64,000 nucleotides of DNA from Uranotaenia lowii (GCF_029784155.1 NC_073693.1:108996683-109060682), one strand, 5' to 3'. Numbered from the stretch's first letter, positions 22,864 to 34,841 are shown. Translations and numbers: made by a program. Notes: generated by a model not told the origin, from the letters alone.

Positions 22864-23110
22864 AACGAATTTCAGGACTCTTTTCTGCTGGTGTTCGTTG
22901 ATTTCGAAAAAGCATTCGACCGACTGAACCATGAAAAAATCTGGGCTGCTCTTAGACGACGAGGAGTCCCAGAGAAACTAGTCCATCTCATCGAAGCACA
23001 GTACGAGACATTTTGCGTGCAAGATCTTGCACGACGGTAACTTGTTCTATCGATTCCCGGTAACTGCTGGAGTGAGACAAGGATGTATTTTATAACCGCT
23101 GCTGTATTAT
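22864..23110 (+). pseudogene. RTE/JAM1-like reverse transcriptase fragment
   Basis: The + strand reads LLVFVDFEKAFDRLNHEKIW, ALRRRGVPEKLVHLIEAQYE and, after shifts, IPGNCW. This is the RT palm start (first catalytic Asp in FVDFEKAFD) of the RTE-type LINE also seen at 45.1-47.1 kb. It ends abruptly near 23110. Confidence 0.75.
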
Positions 23111-23195
23111 GGAGGCTTACTCTGTGGTCGAAGCCACAACGAAAAAGTAAAGATAGCAAGCATATTTGGAGCATCTTTTGGTTTTGTTGCAAATT

Positions 23196-23466
23196 GGTTT
23201 AACCAGGGGACTGAGACAATCGGAGAATCATCGTCAATGATCAAACAAATTTTGAAGCCAATGATTGAATTTGTTATAATTTGTTACAATTTGTTAGAGA
23301 GAATTAGAAGGTTTCAGTTAAAATGAGAGAAACCGGTGCTCAGAGAGAGTGAAAATGTGCTAATTGTTGCAAATGTTGCAAATTGTTACGATTTGTTAAG
23401 CAGTTGTTGAATTTTGATCATTACCATTCCAAATGCAAAGAATTCTCTCTCCACTGCAATCCCTTG
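23196..23466. repeat. Dispersed repeat X, left copy
   Basis: About 270 bp from AGGGGACTGAGACAATCGG to CACTGCAATCCCTTGG. It recurs inverted and nearly identical at 24463-24728 inside the neighbouring element, and in diverged form at 56735-56905. It contains runs of TTGTTA-type motifs. It has no ORF, and its class is unknown. Confidence 0.7.
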
Positions 23467-23473
23467 GGTTTAA

Positions 23474-25569
23474 CCCTCATCCGCATTAGAGTGTCATTTT
23501 GACACTATTTCAAGTTTGAATGCTTGTAACTTTTTTCAGAAGCATCAAAAAACAAAAATTTCTTCGGGGACCCTAAATGAATTCAAAAATTCTTTAATTT
23601 TGCATTTTTACTTTATTTATGGACGAACCCTGGAAGCCTGGACAAAAAAACTCCCTTTTCCGACTTAGAGTGTCATTTTGACACTCCAAAAGTAAAATCC
23701 ATTTAAGTCGTTTGAATTGTTATGAACTTCATATAAAACTTATATTAATAGAAACCTTGTAACGTCAGTAAAATATGTTTAGAACATTATGTATAGCTAA
23801 AGCTTCTAGTTTTCTCGTTATTCAGCATGAAAGAAAAAAAATCCGAAAAAACATGCCTCAGGAAAACTGCTGTAGTTCATATGCTACACGTCCAAAAAAA
23901 TATTTGCCTTATGCATATGAAAGCTGAAGTTAATGTCTACATCATGGAACAAAGAATTATTTTTTAAAATTTTTTTTAATGAAATGGTCACAAAAAGTTC
24001 AAAAAAGTGGTCTGAAAAACCTACTTTTCATTCGATTGCTAATAAATACTGTTTGAGCGATGGTAGAGTGTTTTAAAAAATATGACTACAAACTTTATTG
24101 AAATTCTAACATTTTGCTGTCTTTAGATTTTCGATGTAACAAAAATTGAATTTACTGGAATTTTTCAAAGTTGGCTGCTTTGCGCGATTTTTTCACTAAT
24201 TGAAATTTCATCTGTTTTTGTGGTCTTCCGTCAGGTTGTTCCCGAATTTGCAGTGCTTTTACTTTGTTTGGACCAATCAAAAGTATATTCATTGGAAAGC
24301 ACATTTAATCTACATTCTAGTGAAGTGCAACAATTCACGCTATAAGATTTGACAAAAATATGAAAATTATAAACGTAAAATCATTCCTGAATTTCTAGAA
24401 CTACAAGCAGCCATCCAGCAAAACGTGTTTGATTGCTCTCCGAGTAGGTACGGTGGGTGGTTATTCCAAGGGATTGCAGTGGAGAGAGAATTCTTTGCAT
24501 TTGGAATGGTAATGATCAAAATTCAACAACTGCTTAACAAATCGTAACAATTTGCAACATTTGCAACAATTAGCACATTTTCACTCTCTCTGAGCACCGG
24601 TTTCTCTCATTTTAACTGAAACCTTCTAATTCTCTCTAACAAATTGTAACAAATTATAACAAATTCAATCATTGGCTTCAAAATTTGTTTGATCATTGAC
24701 GATGATTCTCCGATTGTCTCAGTCCCCTGAAATCACCACCCACCGTACCTACTCGGAGAGCAATCAAACACGTTTTGCTGGATGGCTGCTTGTAGTTCTA
24801 GAAATTCAGGAATGATTTTACGTTTATAATTTTCATATTTTTGTGAAATCTCACAGCGTAAATTGTTGCACTTCACTAGAATGTAGATTAAATGTGCTTT
24901 CCAATGAATATACTTTTGATTGGTCCAAACAAAGTAAAAGCACTGCAAATCCGGGAACAACCTGACGGAAGACCACAAAAACAGATGAAATTTCAATTAG
25001 TGAAAAAATCGCGCAAAGCAGCCAACTTTGAAAAATTCCAGTAAATTCAATTTTTGTTACATCGAAAATCTAAAGACAGCAAAATGTTAGAATTTCAATA
25101 AAGTTTGTAGTCATATTTTTTAAAACATTCTACCATCGCTCAAACAGTATTTACTAGCAATCGAATGAAAAGTAGGTTTTTCAGACCACTTTTTTGAACT
25201 TTTTGTGACCATTTCATTAAAAAAAATTTTAAAAAATAATTCTTTGTTCCATGATGTAGACATTAATTTTAGCTTTCATATGTATAAGGCAAATATTTTT
25301 TTTGGACGTGTAACATATGAACTACAGCAGTTTTCCTGAGGCATGTTTTTTCGGATTTTTTTTTCTTTCATGCTGAATAACGAGAAAACTAGAAGCTTTA
25401 GCTATATATAATGTTCTAAACATATTTTACTGACGTTACAAGCTTTCTAGTGATATAAGTTTCATTGTAATCGCTTAGAAATAAAGAGAGTTATGACGAT
25501 TTTAGCTTGGAGTGTCAAAATGACACTCCTAGTGCTGATTAGGGTAATGAAATCTAATGCGGATGAGGG
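23474..25569. mobile_element. piggyBac-like giant inverted-repeat element, 2.1 kb
   Basis: Flanked by TTAA on both sides, it begins CCCTCATCCGCATTAGAGTG and ends with the inverted CTAATGCGGATGAGGG. The left arm (23474 to about 24458) and right arm (about 24732 to 25569) are long inverted copies of each other; the left is ~140 bp longer. The arms enclose an inverted copy of repeat X. The palindrome GAGTGTCATTTTGACACTC occurs near both ends and again at about 23668. TTAA duplication and CCC ends are the basis for the piggyBac assignment. No transposase ORF is visible. Confidence 0.65.
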
Positions 25570-25573
25570 TTAA

Positions 25574-27277
25574 ACCCATTTTATTGTCCCCCCATAACTG
25601 TATGATCTAGTGACTTACGTGTGTTTACTCTGCACCATCTTTAACGACGTCACTGACCTCTTTGGGGCTACTTCAAGCTCGATGAGTTGGCACGACGAAG
25701 TGCGGGCTTTACACTGTCCTAGTGCCATCGGCTCCGGAAGGTACGACACGCTTTGGTTGACCTCACCCGTGCCGTACACTGTACACCGCGCTCGGTGATC
25801 CAATTCACCAGTTGTTCTTCCTTGCACAAAACGAATTCGTTGACCTTCGCTGCTTGTGCGACACGCTTCGGTTGACCTCACCCGTGCTGCACCGTTTAAT
25901 CTCTGGCTCCTCACCAGGAAATTATTGGCAGAAAGCTGCACCGCACCATAGGCTCACCCCACTTCCTTTTCTCCCTCTCCTGACTTGAAAGCGCCGCACG
26001 GTTTCTTTGCGCTCTACGCGATCCTGCTCCGCGTCACGTCTGATTATCCGGTCCGATTTGCGGAAACTTGAGTTGTATTTAATGATGCTTGGCTTCGACC
26101 TGAAGCTGAAGAAAACTTACGATTCCTCCAAGCGCACGATTTCGTTTCGGGATCCGGTGTCCGAAAATGTCGTCCGTTCCTGGCAAAAACTCCTTCACCC
26201 TCGACTGTGTTCGAAGGCACATTTAAGCTCGTACGCGTTCGCAGCGGTTCCGTCGACCCAATGTTTTCTCGATGAAGGGTCGAACCGCTCTGTCATCAGC
26301 TGTCCCAAGATCGGTAACTTTGTGCCTCAGATCCTCGAAAGGAACGGCTATGCGATGCTCCTCCTTCTACAGCTGCTATCTGGCCGTTCGGTGCCCAAAA
26401 GGGGAGAAATTGGTGGTCTTTCCAACCTAGACGATATGCCAAGCAGGCAACTCAGCTCTGAAGCGAGTGGTTCCCGGAATTCGTCTCCACGCTCTGCTAT
26501 AAACCACTGTTCCCGAAAGGGAAAGCGAAGTGTACGACAATGGTGCCGATACACGAGCCAGTCGTCTGACGATCGGTTCGCAACGGTTTGCAAAAGCCGC
26601 ATATAAAAAAAAGGCCCTGTCGGATGAAAAGTTCCGATCAGCAACGGGAATAGTTTAAAAAATGATGGTCTACTCACTCTTACGACCTTTTTCTTTAGCT
26701 GGTTTAAATTCTCCCCAGCGATCACCCCGTGTCCGCTTTTGGTGGTGGCGGATTTTCTTTTTGCCTCTGCCGCCGAGCGAAATCTGCGAATAGGTGCTTC
26801 GGTAAGCGCGCTGCCTTAGCAGGAATTTCGCGTGCTGGCGACAAAGTTGTTGGCTCTTGTTGGCGGAGCAGAATATTTTCGGGTCCTGTGGTGGAGGAAA
26901 CTGTTCGAGGGAGTTTTAAAATCGCGCTCTGAATGGCGACGATGATGTATCGGCTTACCTGAGGCAAACCGATAATGTAGCGGCAATTTTTTGCCGTTTT
27001 TTCAGCGACTTCACCACCGGTTACACTTTTTCAACCACCTTGCCTGATTTTTTCCCGGAACTGCGTTTTTGTTAGCGCCACTGCTGCCAACTTCGCGTAT
27101 TTCAATCACTTTTTGTGTAGGTATTTGTTTGTTTTTGTTCACCGAGGGGTGATTCGTTTTCATTTTATTTTACACACTGCTAGATAATTACGAGGGAATG
27201 GGTTAAATTTAAATGTTTGCAGGTTCGCTCAAATATCGTATCAGAATAATAATGAAAAATCTTAAATGTAACAGCTG
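25574..27277. other. GC-richer stretch with an unrecognised ORF
   Basis: A 199-codon + strand ORF (26007-26606) and - strand ORFs (26967-26722, 26725-26348) overlap; none has a domain I recognise. GACACGCTTCGGTTGACCTCACCCGTG-like text occurs twice near 25746 and 25858, a ~112-bp spaced direct repeat. The base composition differs from the AT-rich flanks, suggesting a decayed transposon or captured gene sequence. Confidence 0.3.
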
Positions 27278-27545
27278 TTTTTTTCGTAATGGATTAGATC
27301 TTTACTGGATCGATCGACTGTGCATCGAACCGAGGATTGCCGATTGTTCGACAATGGAGCAGCTAAACCACCTGGACCTGGCAGACGATAATGTTTTGCT
27401 CGCCAAAACACAACCGGATATGCAGAGCAAACTCGACGACCTCACCGAAAGTTCCAAGGCAGCAGATCTCAAAGTCAATGTCGGAAAGACCAAGTCGATG
27501 GAGATCAACACAGGAAATCCCTCCAGTTTCATGGTAGCCAAACTA
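27278..27545 (+). pseudogene. RTE/JAM1-like reverse transcriptase fragment
   Basis: The + strand frame reads RNGLDLYWIDRLCIEPRI, MEQLNHLDLADDNVLLAKTQ, QSKLDDLTESSKAADLKVNV and KTKSMEINTGNPSSF. LADD is the RT catalytic motif of this family, and the order matches the larger remnant at 45-47 kb. It begins and ends abruptly next to the heptamer array. Confidence 0.8.
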
Positions 27546-27663
27546 ATTTCTCACGGTACTAACTCTAGTAGCTTGTACTAGCGAAGTCGCGACACTATTA
27601 TTCGTCACCTACAAGTCAAACCCTTTCACTAAAGGGGTCGCAAGTTGAAATCGGAGCTAAATT

Positions 27664-28127
27664 TATTCCTCGTGGTACTAACACTAGTAGCTTGTCTCAG
27701 GTCTCTTCAAAGCTCTTGTCTAACGCCTCAGGTCTCATGTCTTATGTATCATGTCTCAGGTCCCAGGTCTCAGGTCTTAGGTCTCAGGTCTCAGGTCTCG
27801 TGTCTAATTTCTAATGTTTCATGTCTCTTGTCCCATGTCTCAGGACTCATGTCTCAGGTCTCAGGTCTCAAATTTCAGGTGTCATGTCCTAAGTCTCAAA
27901 TCTAAGGTCTCAGGTCTCATGTCACATGTCTCAGGTCTCGTGTTTTATGGCTTAGGTTTTCAGTCTCAGGTCTCAATGTCTCAGGTCTAATGTCCCATGT
28001 CTTTGGTCTCATTCTTCAGGTCTCATGTCTCATATCACAGGTCCCTTGACTCAGGTCTCAGGTGTCATGTCTAAAGTCCCAAGTCTCAGATTTCAGGTCT
28101 CATGTCTTTAGTCTACATCAGGTATCA
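27664..28127. repeat. Degenerate heptamer array (TCTCAGG/TCTCATG), copy 1
   Basis: After the lead-in GGTACTAACACTAGTAGCTT come about 60 degenerate copies of a 7-bp unit: TCTCAGG, TCTCATG and variants. The same array, including most of its variant order, is found at 34842-35325. An open frame through it (VSGLRSQVSC-type repeats) is an artefact of the repeat. Confidence 0.85.
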
Positions 28128-28252
28128 GAAAGGGGGTGGCTCATAAGCGGCACGTTATCCAAACAAACGGGAAAATTGTACCTGGCCGCATTTTTTTATC
28201 ATTTCATCACATACCTGGAAATCAAATAAGCGAAAGGTCACTAACCGTACTA

Positions 28253-29502
28253 AAGCATGGATCACTACAAATCTGGACGCACTATTTATTTTACCATAGT
28301 GCTCCTAGTTGTCGGATCTGGAATGTTTTGGCAGCACTTTGTAGAGGAATGTTTCTTCTACCAGTGCTGAAAATTTCATTACAATTCGTTTTGTTTCGAA
28401 AAAGTTACACGTGATGGAAGCCGCGAGATGAAAATAAATTTTGAACAACCACGTCAAAAACCCGACGTGGTCGGGTTCAAAAATCGCGAAACCGTTAAAA
28501 ATGGTCAAATCAACCGTGTGTAGCGTTCTCAAACGGGTCTGTGAGATGCGTACTATAGATCGGCAGGTTCATACCAAGCGTCATAGTGGAATTAAGGATC
28601 AGAAACTGCATTTGAAGGTGTTGAGAACGATCAAGGAAAACACAGGGTAGTCGGACTATGACATTGCCAAGAAATTCAACGCCGACCGGTGCACCGTCAG
28701 CAGAATTCGTCTACGCGAAAGAATACGATCCTATCGGACCAGTAAGCAACCAAACCGGACATTGAAGCAGAATTTAGTAGCCAAAGGACGTGCCCGCAAG
28801 TTATACAAGAAGATTCCAACGAAGTTCGACGGATGCATCCTCATGGATGACGGAACGTACGTGAAGATGGATTTTGGGCAGCTTTCTGGCCAAAAATTAT
28901 GTAAAGCCACTGCAGTGGTGCACTGCACTGGTCATGGTGATGTCCCCGGCAACTTCAAATTCGTTTTTGCTGATAAGTTTGCAAGAATAAGGACTCCGAA
29001 ATTTACAAGGAGGAATGCCTGAAAAACTTTTTTTTCGTACATTAGATCTCACAAAGCACTAGTTAAGTTTTCGCCAGATTTGGCAAGCTGCCACGACAGC
29101 TAGGAGGTTCTACAGTGGTATTGGGCCAACTGGTGGATTTTGTCGAAAAGGACATCAACCCACCCAACTGTCCTCAATTCCGCTCTATCGGAAAATTTTG
29201 GGCAATTGTCAAGCAGAAGATGAAGAAGAATGGTAGGACGACTCGGGATGCAACAGAGATGAAGAGATTGTAGAACAAAATGGCCGCTGGGGTCAGCGAA
29301 TAGGGTGTTCAAACTATAATGAGTGATACTCAACGAAAAGTTCGAAAATTCATCAAAACAACATTGGATTAATTTTTTTATTATTTTTCCTTTAAAGTGC
29401 AATAAAAACCCTACATTTCAAGTACAAAACATTTTTATTTCGTTCACATAGCTCCGAGATAGACCCGTTTTAAGGCGTCCAGATGTGTAGTGATCCATGC
29501 TT
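28253..29502 (+). mobile_element. ITmD37E transposon subfamily B, copy 1 (degraded)
   Basis: The 28-bp terminal inverted repeats (AAGCATGGATCACTACA, then ATCTGGACGC; 27 of 28 match) are flanked by TA. The + strand carries a broken Tc1/mariner transposase from about 28390 to 29350: KNPTWSGSKIAKPLKMVKST, DGCILMDDGTYVKMDFGQLS, DKFARI, a frameshift, then PPNCPQFRSIGKFWAIVKQK. The first catalytic Asp is in LMDD. The catalytic Glu position reads Gly (IGKFW), and stops and shifts interrupt the frame, so the copy is dead. Confidence 0.85.
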
Positions 29503-29602
29503 TACATGTTACAAAAACAAGAGTTTTGATTCATCAAAGAAAATAGAATAGAAAGATTTTTTTTTATTCAATTGACATTTTAAGTGCCATGAAAGGATTG
29601 CT

Positions 29603-31061
29603 TTATTTATTGCATATTAAAATTTTTTTAGGATAGAATTTAATAAATAAGCTGGAAATTGAATAAAATATTTGATTCTTCTTTCTTTGAATCTTCTCTA
29701 CAGAATCTTCATCGATAGCTAGAATAGGGTTACCATACGTACTCTTTTAAGAGTACATGTACTCTTTTTCGATCGAGAAATAAGCGTACTCTTCTTTTTG
29801 TGAAATTTTACCAGATGTACTCTTTTTTGTTGAAAGACATGTGATCAGAAAAAAACCAACGTACACATAACTTCCAAGACATTACCAGTTTTTAATAGAA
29901 TTGTAATATCTCGGTGCCTCAGATAGCACGATATATGTACAGTAGAACCCTGCTTATCCGAGCTACTGTTTTCATTCAAAATCCATATAAAAGTATGCTT
30001 TATCATAGCGATATATTGTTCAGGTATTAAAACTTGAAGAAGATTGACCTTAATGGGTAAAATTCCTAAAAAACGGTATTAAGTTGACATTTTTTGCAAG
30101 TCCAAAATCTAAACTTGACAGAAACGTTGGGTTAATAGAAAAATAAAATTCATGTATATAAGAACCGATCCATGCGTCTGAATGATTTGCAAAACTAGAG
30201 CAAAAGATATGGTTTATCAATGTATCTCGTTTAATCCGAGGTTTCACTTACTCGAGGTGGTCCCTCCCCCCATTACATCGAGTAAGCGGGGTTCTACTGT
30301 ACATCCTTTTGAATACCATCCGAGTGCAAAGCTCGATAAATATTAGGATCTTTGGTCAACCTGATGGCTGGTATAACGCGAGAGCTCAGAAAACTTAAGT
30401 TCGGATGCACCGGGTTCTACTTTTCAACGTTTCTCCTGGCTTTTGGATAAATGATCTCAATGTACTCTTTTTGGTGTCGCGGGATATGGTAACCCTAAGC
30501 TAGAACCACCTTGTGTCTTTTATTTTCACAAGGGAATATTTTAATCACTTTCCAATATTTTGTATCAATATCACGGTTGAGTTTTGATACCATTCGCAGA
30601 ATTGTGGACGATCCATCGCGTTCCAATGATGGAATGGGAGGAAGTAATGCTGTGGCACGACGTAGTGGCTGAATTGGTGTGTATGGCGTTACACAGAAAT
30701 CCGATGGCTCACCTTTCGCTTTGATGACTTCAAGCGAAGATTTAAGCCAATCCATGCTATGCTGATCCGCTGCATGAAACCAACCATTTCCTGATTGGAT
30801 TCCTGAGTTTAAAAACCTCGGCTGAGTTTCCGAATCAGGAATTTGTTGCTGCATTTTCACCAGCAACATGTTGATACGATCAAAGTACGGATCGTCAATA
30901 TCTGCACAACGGCGTTTAATAGTTAACTTCAAATCCGAGTTCCCTGAACACAGTCTTTTCTCCAAATTGTTCTTGGGTGAAACGGCCATACGTTTTCCAG
31001 CATCACTGCGGGGACTTTCAAGAAGAAAGTCTTCAAAGTCGTCATTAGGCGGCTGGATCAT
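29603..31061 (-). pseudogene. DUF4780-like gene, split by a hAT insertion
   Basis: The - strand ORF 31061-30495 (188 codons) has an acidic N-terminus, a basic segment (TIKRRC) and a C-terminal part resembling DUF4780: GNGWFHAADQHSMDWLKSSL, RATALLPPI and ILRMVSKLNRDIDTKYWKVI. Its stop lies in the first bases of the inserted element's TIR. Beyond the element, after the duplicated 8 bp, the same frame continues AIDEDSVEKIQRKKNQIFY (29716-29603, 37 codons then TAA). The pre-insertion product would be about 225 residues. DUF4780 has no firm function and is often found near transposons, so the locus may be a host gene or a retroelement-derived one. Confidence 0.6.
29725..30497. mobile_element. hAT element (Buster-type target), 773 bp
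   Basis: Inverted ends TAGGGTTACCATA / TATGGTAACCCTA are flanked by the exact 8-bp duplication AGCTAGAA (29717-29724 and 30498-30505), which has TA at its centre as in Buster-group hATs. Near both ends is repeated GTACTCTTTT. There is no transposase ORF. It disrupts the DUF4780-like frame. Confidence 0.8.
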
Positions 31062-31460
31062 TTTATTTAAACACGTGGTTTTTACTTTTTTTCGGTTATA
31101 TCCTTAGAGCTGCTATCTATCCGGTAGTCACATTGAAATAGGCAGAGCTAACAAATTGGTATGAGAACAAAGTAAATATTTTGTTCATATAACAATTGTA
31201 CTGCCTTAGGAGAAACAATAAAAACTCACACCAAAAGATGAGTTACCAACACTAACAGTATACCATAATATTTAGGTGAGCAGAGTACCCCTTGCAGAGT
31301 ATCGCATTATCTACTATGATTTTTCAGGAGGGACTAAACTAAGTATACTATAAGTTGTAAAAGATACCGAAATGATTGTGCTTAGATTAAGACACCCTGA
31401 TCCACATTTTCTTGAATCAGAACCGGGATCTTTATAAAAGCTGAAGGCATTTAAGGCAAC
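31062..31460. other. Non-coding stretch upstream of the DUF4780-like gene
   Basis: No ORF or repeat is recognised. It would contain the promoter of the - strand gene starting at 31061, but no core element is clear. Confidence 0.4.
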
Positions 31461-31619
31461 CAGAAGAACTTATACACACTAGTTATTTGACCAAAACTTG
31501 GATTACATTTCTAAATATTTGCAGTTTCAAATCAATATTCAATCGACCAGAGAAAATGGGTTCTGCCAGATGTCATTCCACACAAACATCAGTTCTCATC
31601 CTTGAGAGATACTTATGAG
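31461..31619 (+). repeat. 159-bp direct repeat, copy 1
   Basis: CAGAAGAACTTATACACACT through GAGAGATACTTATGAG is repeated base for base at 33316-33474 in the same orientation. It has no ORF of note, and the ends are not LTR-like (no TG...CA). Confidence 0.9.
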
Positions 31620-33315
31620 TTTCGTCAATTGCAGATGGCGTGAATCGAGCTATTAAAAATGCTCCATAGATAGCGTTACCCGTAGTCATAAAAGTTAAAA
31701 CATTTGTAACGATTTTACCGACATCTGGTGAGTAAAAGTATATCAGTATTATATTTTTCAAATTTTTAACGCCGATTACCGACATCTGGTGGGAGGATTT
31801 TTTTATTGACCTCTGGTGGATAATAGTGAATATCGGTTAGTAAGTGAATAGTGAATCTTGGATAGAAAATGCATTGGATACAGTGGAAAGAATGTTGAAC
31901 TGCGTAAATTTTTATCTTTAACCATCGTTGATGAAATTGTTATAAATTATGTTAATTTTAAAAGTATTTTAAATGAATTTATCAAAATAAGGTATAGTTT
32001 TTATTTTTTTTTATCTGAATTATGACTTTTTTAATTCCAAAATCAATTAAAAATTCACAAAATGTATGTTAACTGGTATGAGCGTACTGAGAATTTTATC
32101 GTATAACGTGTTAAAAAAATTAAGAGTTGTTACTGGCACACTGAACTATTTTAAATAAAACATTTGATCATTTCGGTCGCGTCTCGGGTTCATACTGAGG
32201 AGTTTGTGGCTGAGATGGTGTAGATTTTAGAAACCTGTGAAGTTGTTTGGTTTGATTTTAATTAAATTTTGAAAATTTTATTTTAAAATATTTTTTCTGG
32301 TAAAATTTAAATTTAATATTAACATCTTTTTCAAACACAAGTTAGCAGGGCGGTAAAATGTGCGCACTCCGTAGAGTGCAGGACAGGTGAATCCAGCTGG
32401 ACAATCTGTAGAATGGTAACGACGGTAGATATAGCTAAGAAGGTAGTTAATCGAATTCCAGGTAAGTGAACCTTTCTTTTTTTCTATACGTAGAATAGAA
32501 AAAACGTTTTGATTGTGAATAAGAATATCCAAAACTCTATCTCGCTAGTAGTTGAACTGAACAGTGTTTAAAAAATGGGATAAAGTCAATATAACAGAAT
32601 CATTTTCCTATGATTTGATTTGAAATATTTTTTAGATTTTTTTTATCAAAAACTTTTTTGACTCGCCCAAGATATAACATCATCGTATACACATAGTAGA
32701 TACATAGTAGATTCTTATTGAATGTTCTAATGCAACCATTTGTTATCATCGTTTGGTTTTCACATATTAATTGTTTTAACTTTTAGAATTTGATGCTTTT
32801 TAATCGTAAAGTCAGTCTTATGTTTTACTGATTCGCCATATTGATTAATTTATCTTTTATCATTTTATTCCATTGATTTATTATTGTTTACTCGTCATAA
32901 GTTTAATTATATTTTTTCTAAATGTATTTTCAAATGTTGTTTGGGGTTTTGGGTTGGGCCATCCGGGCATCCGATTGAAGCGATTCTTGAGGAGAGCATT
33001 GGGCTACCTCACCAGCAAGGGATCGTGAATTGAGGAAGGGTCCGTCTCCCCACCCAGCTGAGCGCTCTGCGGTGCAATGGCTCGATCCAGACGCTAGATA
33101 AGTTTAATTTGTACTTTCGATGGAGACCATTCGATCCTATCCCTATTTAGAAATCTAAGTGCCTCTGCTTACGTTTCTTATCCCTTGTAACAGTCCATTC
33201 AAAGACATTTTGAACATATCCAGTTGATGAATCTTGAACAAGTTGCAAAGTAAAAGTTGCTCGCTGCTACTGGCTGTGCCTTGCTACCTGGGTGGTAGAC
33301 ATACATACATACATA
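31620..33315. other. Sequence between the 159-bp direct repeats
   Basis: AT-rich, without recognisable coding sequence. ACCGACATCTGGTG occurs twice close together (about 31718 and 31779). A short GC-rich island (about 32950-33110) stands out but matches no RNA gene I know. CATA tetranucleotides precede the second direct repeat. Confidence 0.35.
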
Positions 33316-33474
33316 CAGAAGAACTTATACACACTAGTTATTTGACCAAAACTTGGATTACATTTCTAAATATTTGCAGTTTCAAATCAATATTCAATCG
33401 ACCAGAGAAAATGGGTTCTGCCAGATGTCATTCCACACAAACATCAGTTCTCATCCTTGAGAGATACTTATGAG
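33316..33474 (+). repeat. 159-bp direct repeat, copy 2
   Basis: Identical by eye to 31461-31619. It follows a short (ACAT)n tract at about 33300-33315. Just downstream TTCGACACAATGGCGC appears twice (about 33570 and 33681). Confidence 0.9.
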
Positions 33475-33747
33475 CTTCTACTTACCAGAGATTTTTTTTT
33501 TTGTGAGCTCGCTCACCAACGTTCTCACTAGATATGAGATAGTAAGCATAAATATTGCTTGGAGAAGGATTTCGACACAATGGCGCGTGAACCCAGTCAG
33601 TGATGATTAGGTTGTGAGCTAAACCACCGTTGATTTCTCACTCGAGTGAGATTCCATAGCAAGATGCTTGGAAGATGTTTCGACACAATGGCGCCGCTGA
33701 ACGTTTAATGCTTTCACTTTTATCCATATATTTTCGGATATCTTGTA

Positions 33748-34690
33748 CAGGGTGACAAAAAAGTCCGGTCACACAGGAAAATCTCAATATTTCAAAGAAT
33801 AAGAATAAAATCTGAATCTTTCTTTAATAGCTTTATTCAGTAACTCATAAAGATACTTCACAGACGATATCTCGGAATTACACCACCTTTCTCTGATCGA
33901 ACCAGCTTCAGACGTCTCGGAAAGTCGTCGCAAGCGGCGCGCACGTGCTCCATCGGTATCTCGTCCCAGATTTTCGTGATAACTCGCTTGAATTGCTCCA
34001 ATTTTTTTTATTTTATAGTCGTTCAGCTACGACATCATGTATCCCCACACGAAATAATCAAGTGAATTCAGATCCGGAGACGACGGAGGCCATTCATTCT
34101 TTGAAATTAAATCGGTCAAGTTTTCCTCACACCACGCCTGAACAACCTTTGCGGTGTGGGATGGGGCGTCATCTTGCGGGAAGCAGTAGTAATCGTCTTC
34201 AAACAATAGTTCAGCTTGAAGCAGAACATTTTTCTTCAAAACCGTGTCTAGGTAGTACGCTGCGTTGATTTTAACCCCTTTATCGATAAAAATAAGAGAC
34301 AGTTTACCTCTTTTGCAAATGGCTCCCCAAACTATCACTGACGTCTTATTTTGGAACCGGGAAACGTCCAGCTTGTACGCAGGAGCTTGCTGGAGGCTCA
34401 CACTCCAAACTCGATCATTTTGGCGATTGACTGTTTGCTCCAAAACGAACAACTTCCCGTCCGAAAAATTAATCTCGTCATCTGCGCGCCAACCAAGCAG
34501 CGATAACAGCTGCTCTTAACTCTGCCATGGCTCATAACTCAATGTAAACAAACTGCACAGAAACGAAACTCTGCCACTTGGGACAGCAAAGTTAGCCCTT
34601 TCATTTGACATATAGATGGCACCAGAGAGATGCAACGTGTAGGCTACAGGCGACCCCAAAAAAGTGTGACCGGACTTTTTTGTCACCCTG
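33748..34690 (-). mobile_element. DD37D mariner-like (maT) element, internally deleted
   Basis: Perfect terminal inverted repeats of about 27 bp (CAGGGTGACAAAAAAGTCCG then GTCACAC) are flanked by TA. The - strand ORF 34452-34027 encodes the C-terminal transposase: IVWGAICKRGKLSL, then FPQDDAPSHTAKVVQAWCEE and PPSSPDLNSLDYFVW. Thirty-seven residues separate the second and third catalytic Asp. The N-terminal DNA-binding region and first Asp segment are missing, and the 943-bp length is short of the usual ~1.3 kb, so it is non-autonomous. Confidence 0.85.
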
Positions 34691-34841
34691 TAGTCATAAC
34701 ACACAAAATTGTTTTGTTACGTATAGTGCTAAGTTCCATTAACCACTTGCAGTATCAACAAATAATTAAAATCACTTAAATAACACAGATAATCTCGATT
34801 AAAACGACACCTCACACACGAAACTCACGGATTTTTTTCCT

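Noticed and set aside
26007..26606. 199-codon ORF as a host gene
   Set aside because: No domain, splice or start-context support, and overlapping ORFs on the other strand suggest composition rather than coding. Left as unassigned.
27645..27905. ORF with Ser-Gln-Val-Ser repeats
   Set aside because: A direct translation of the heptamer array, and the second array gives the same pattern with different breaks; no sign of a real protein.
27664..28127. CRISPR-like array
   Set aside because: Units are 7 bp without spacers, and the DNA is clearly eukaryotic.
31461..33474. LTRs of a small retrotransposon (TRIM)
   Set aside because: The repeats lack TG...CA ends, no primer site or purine tract lies at the inner edges, and no clear target duplication was found.
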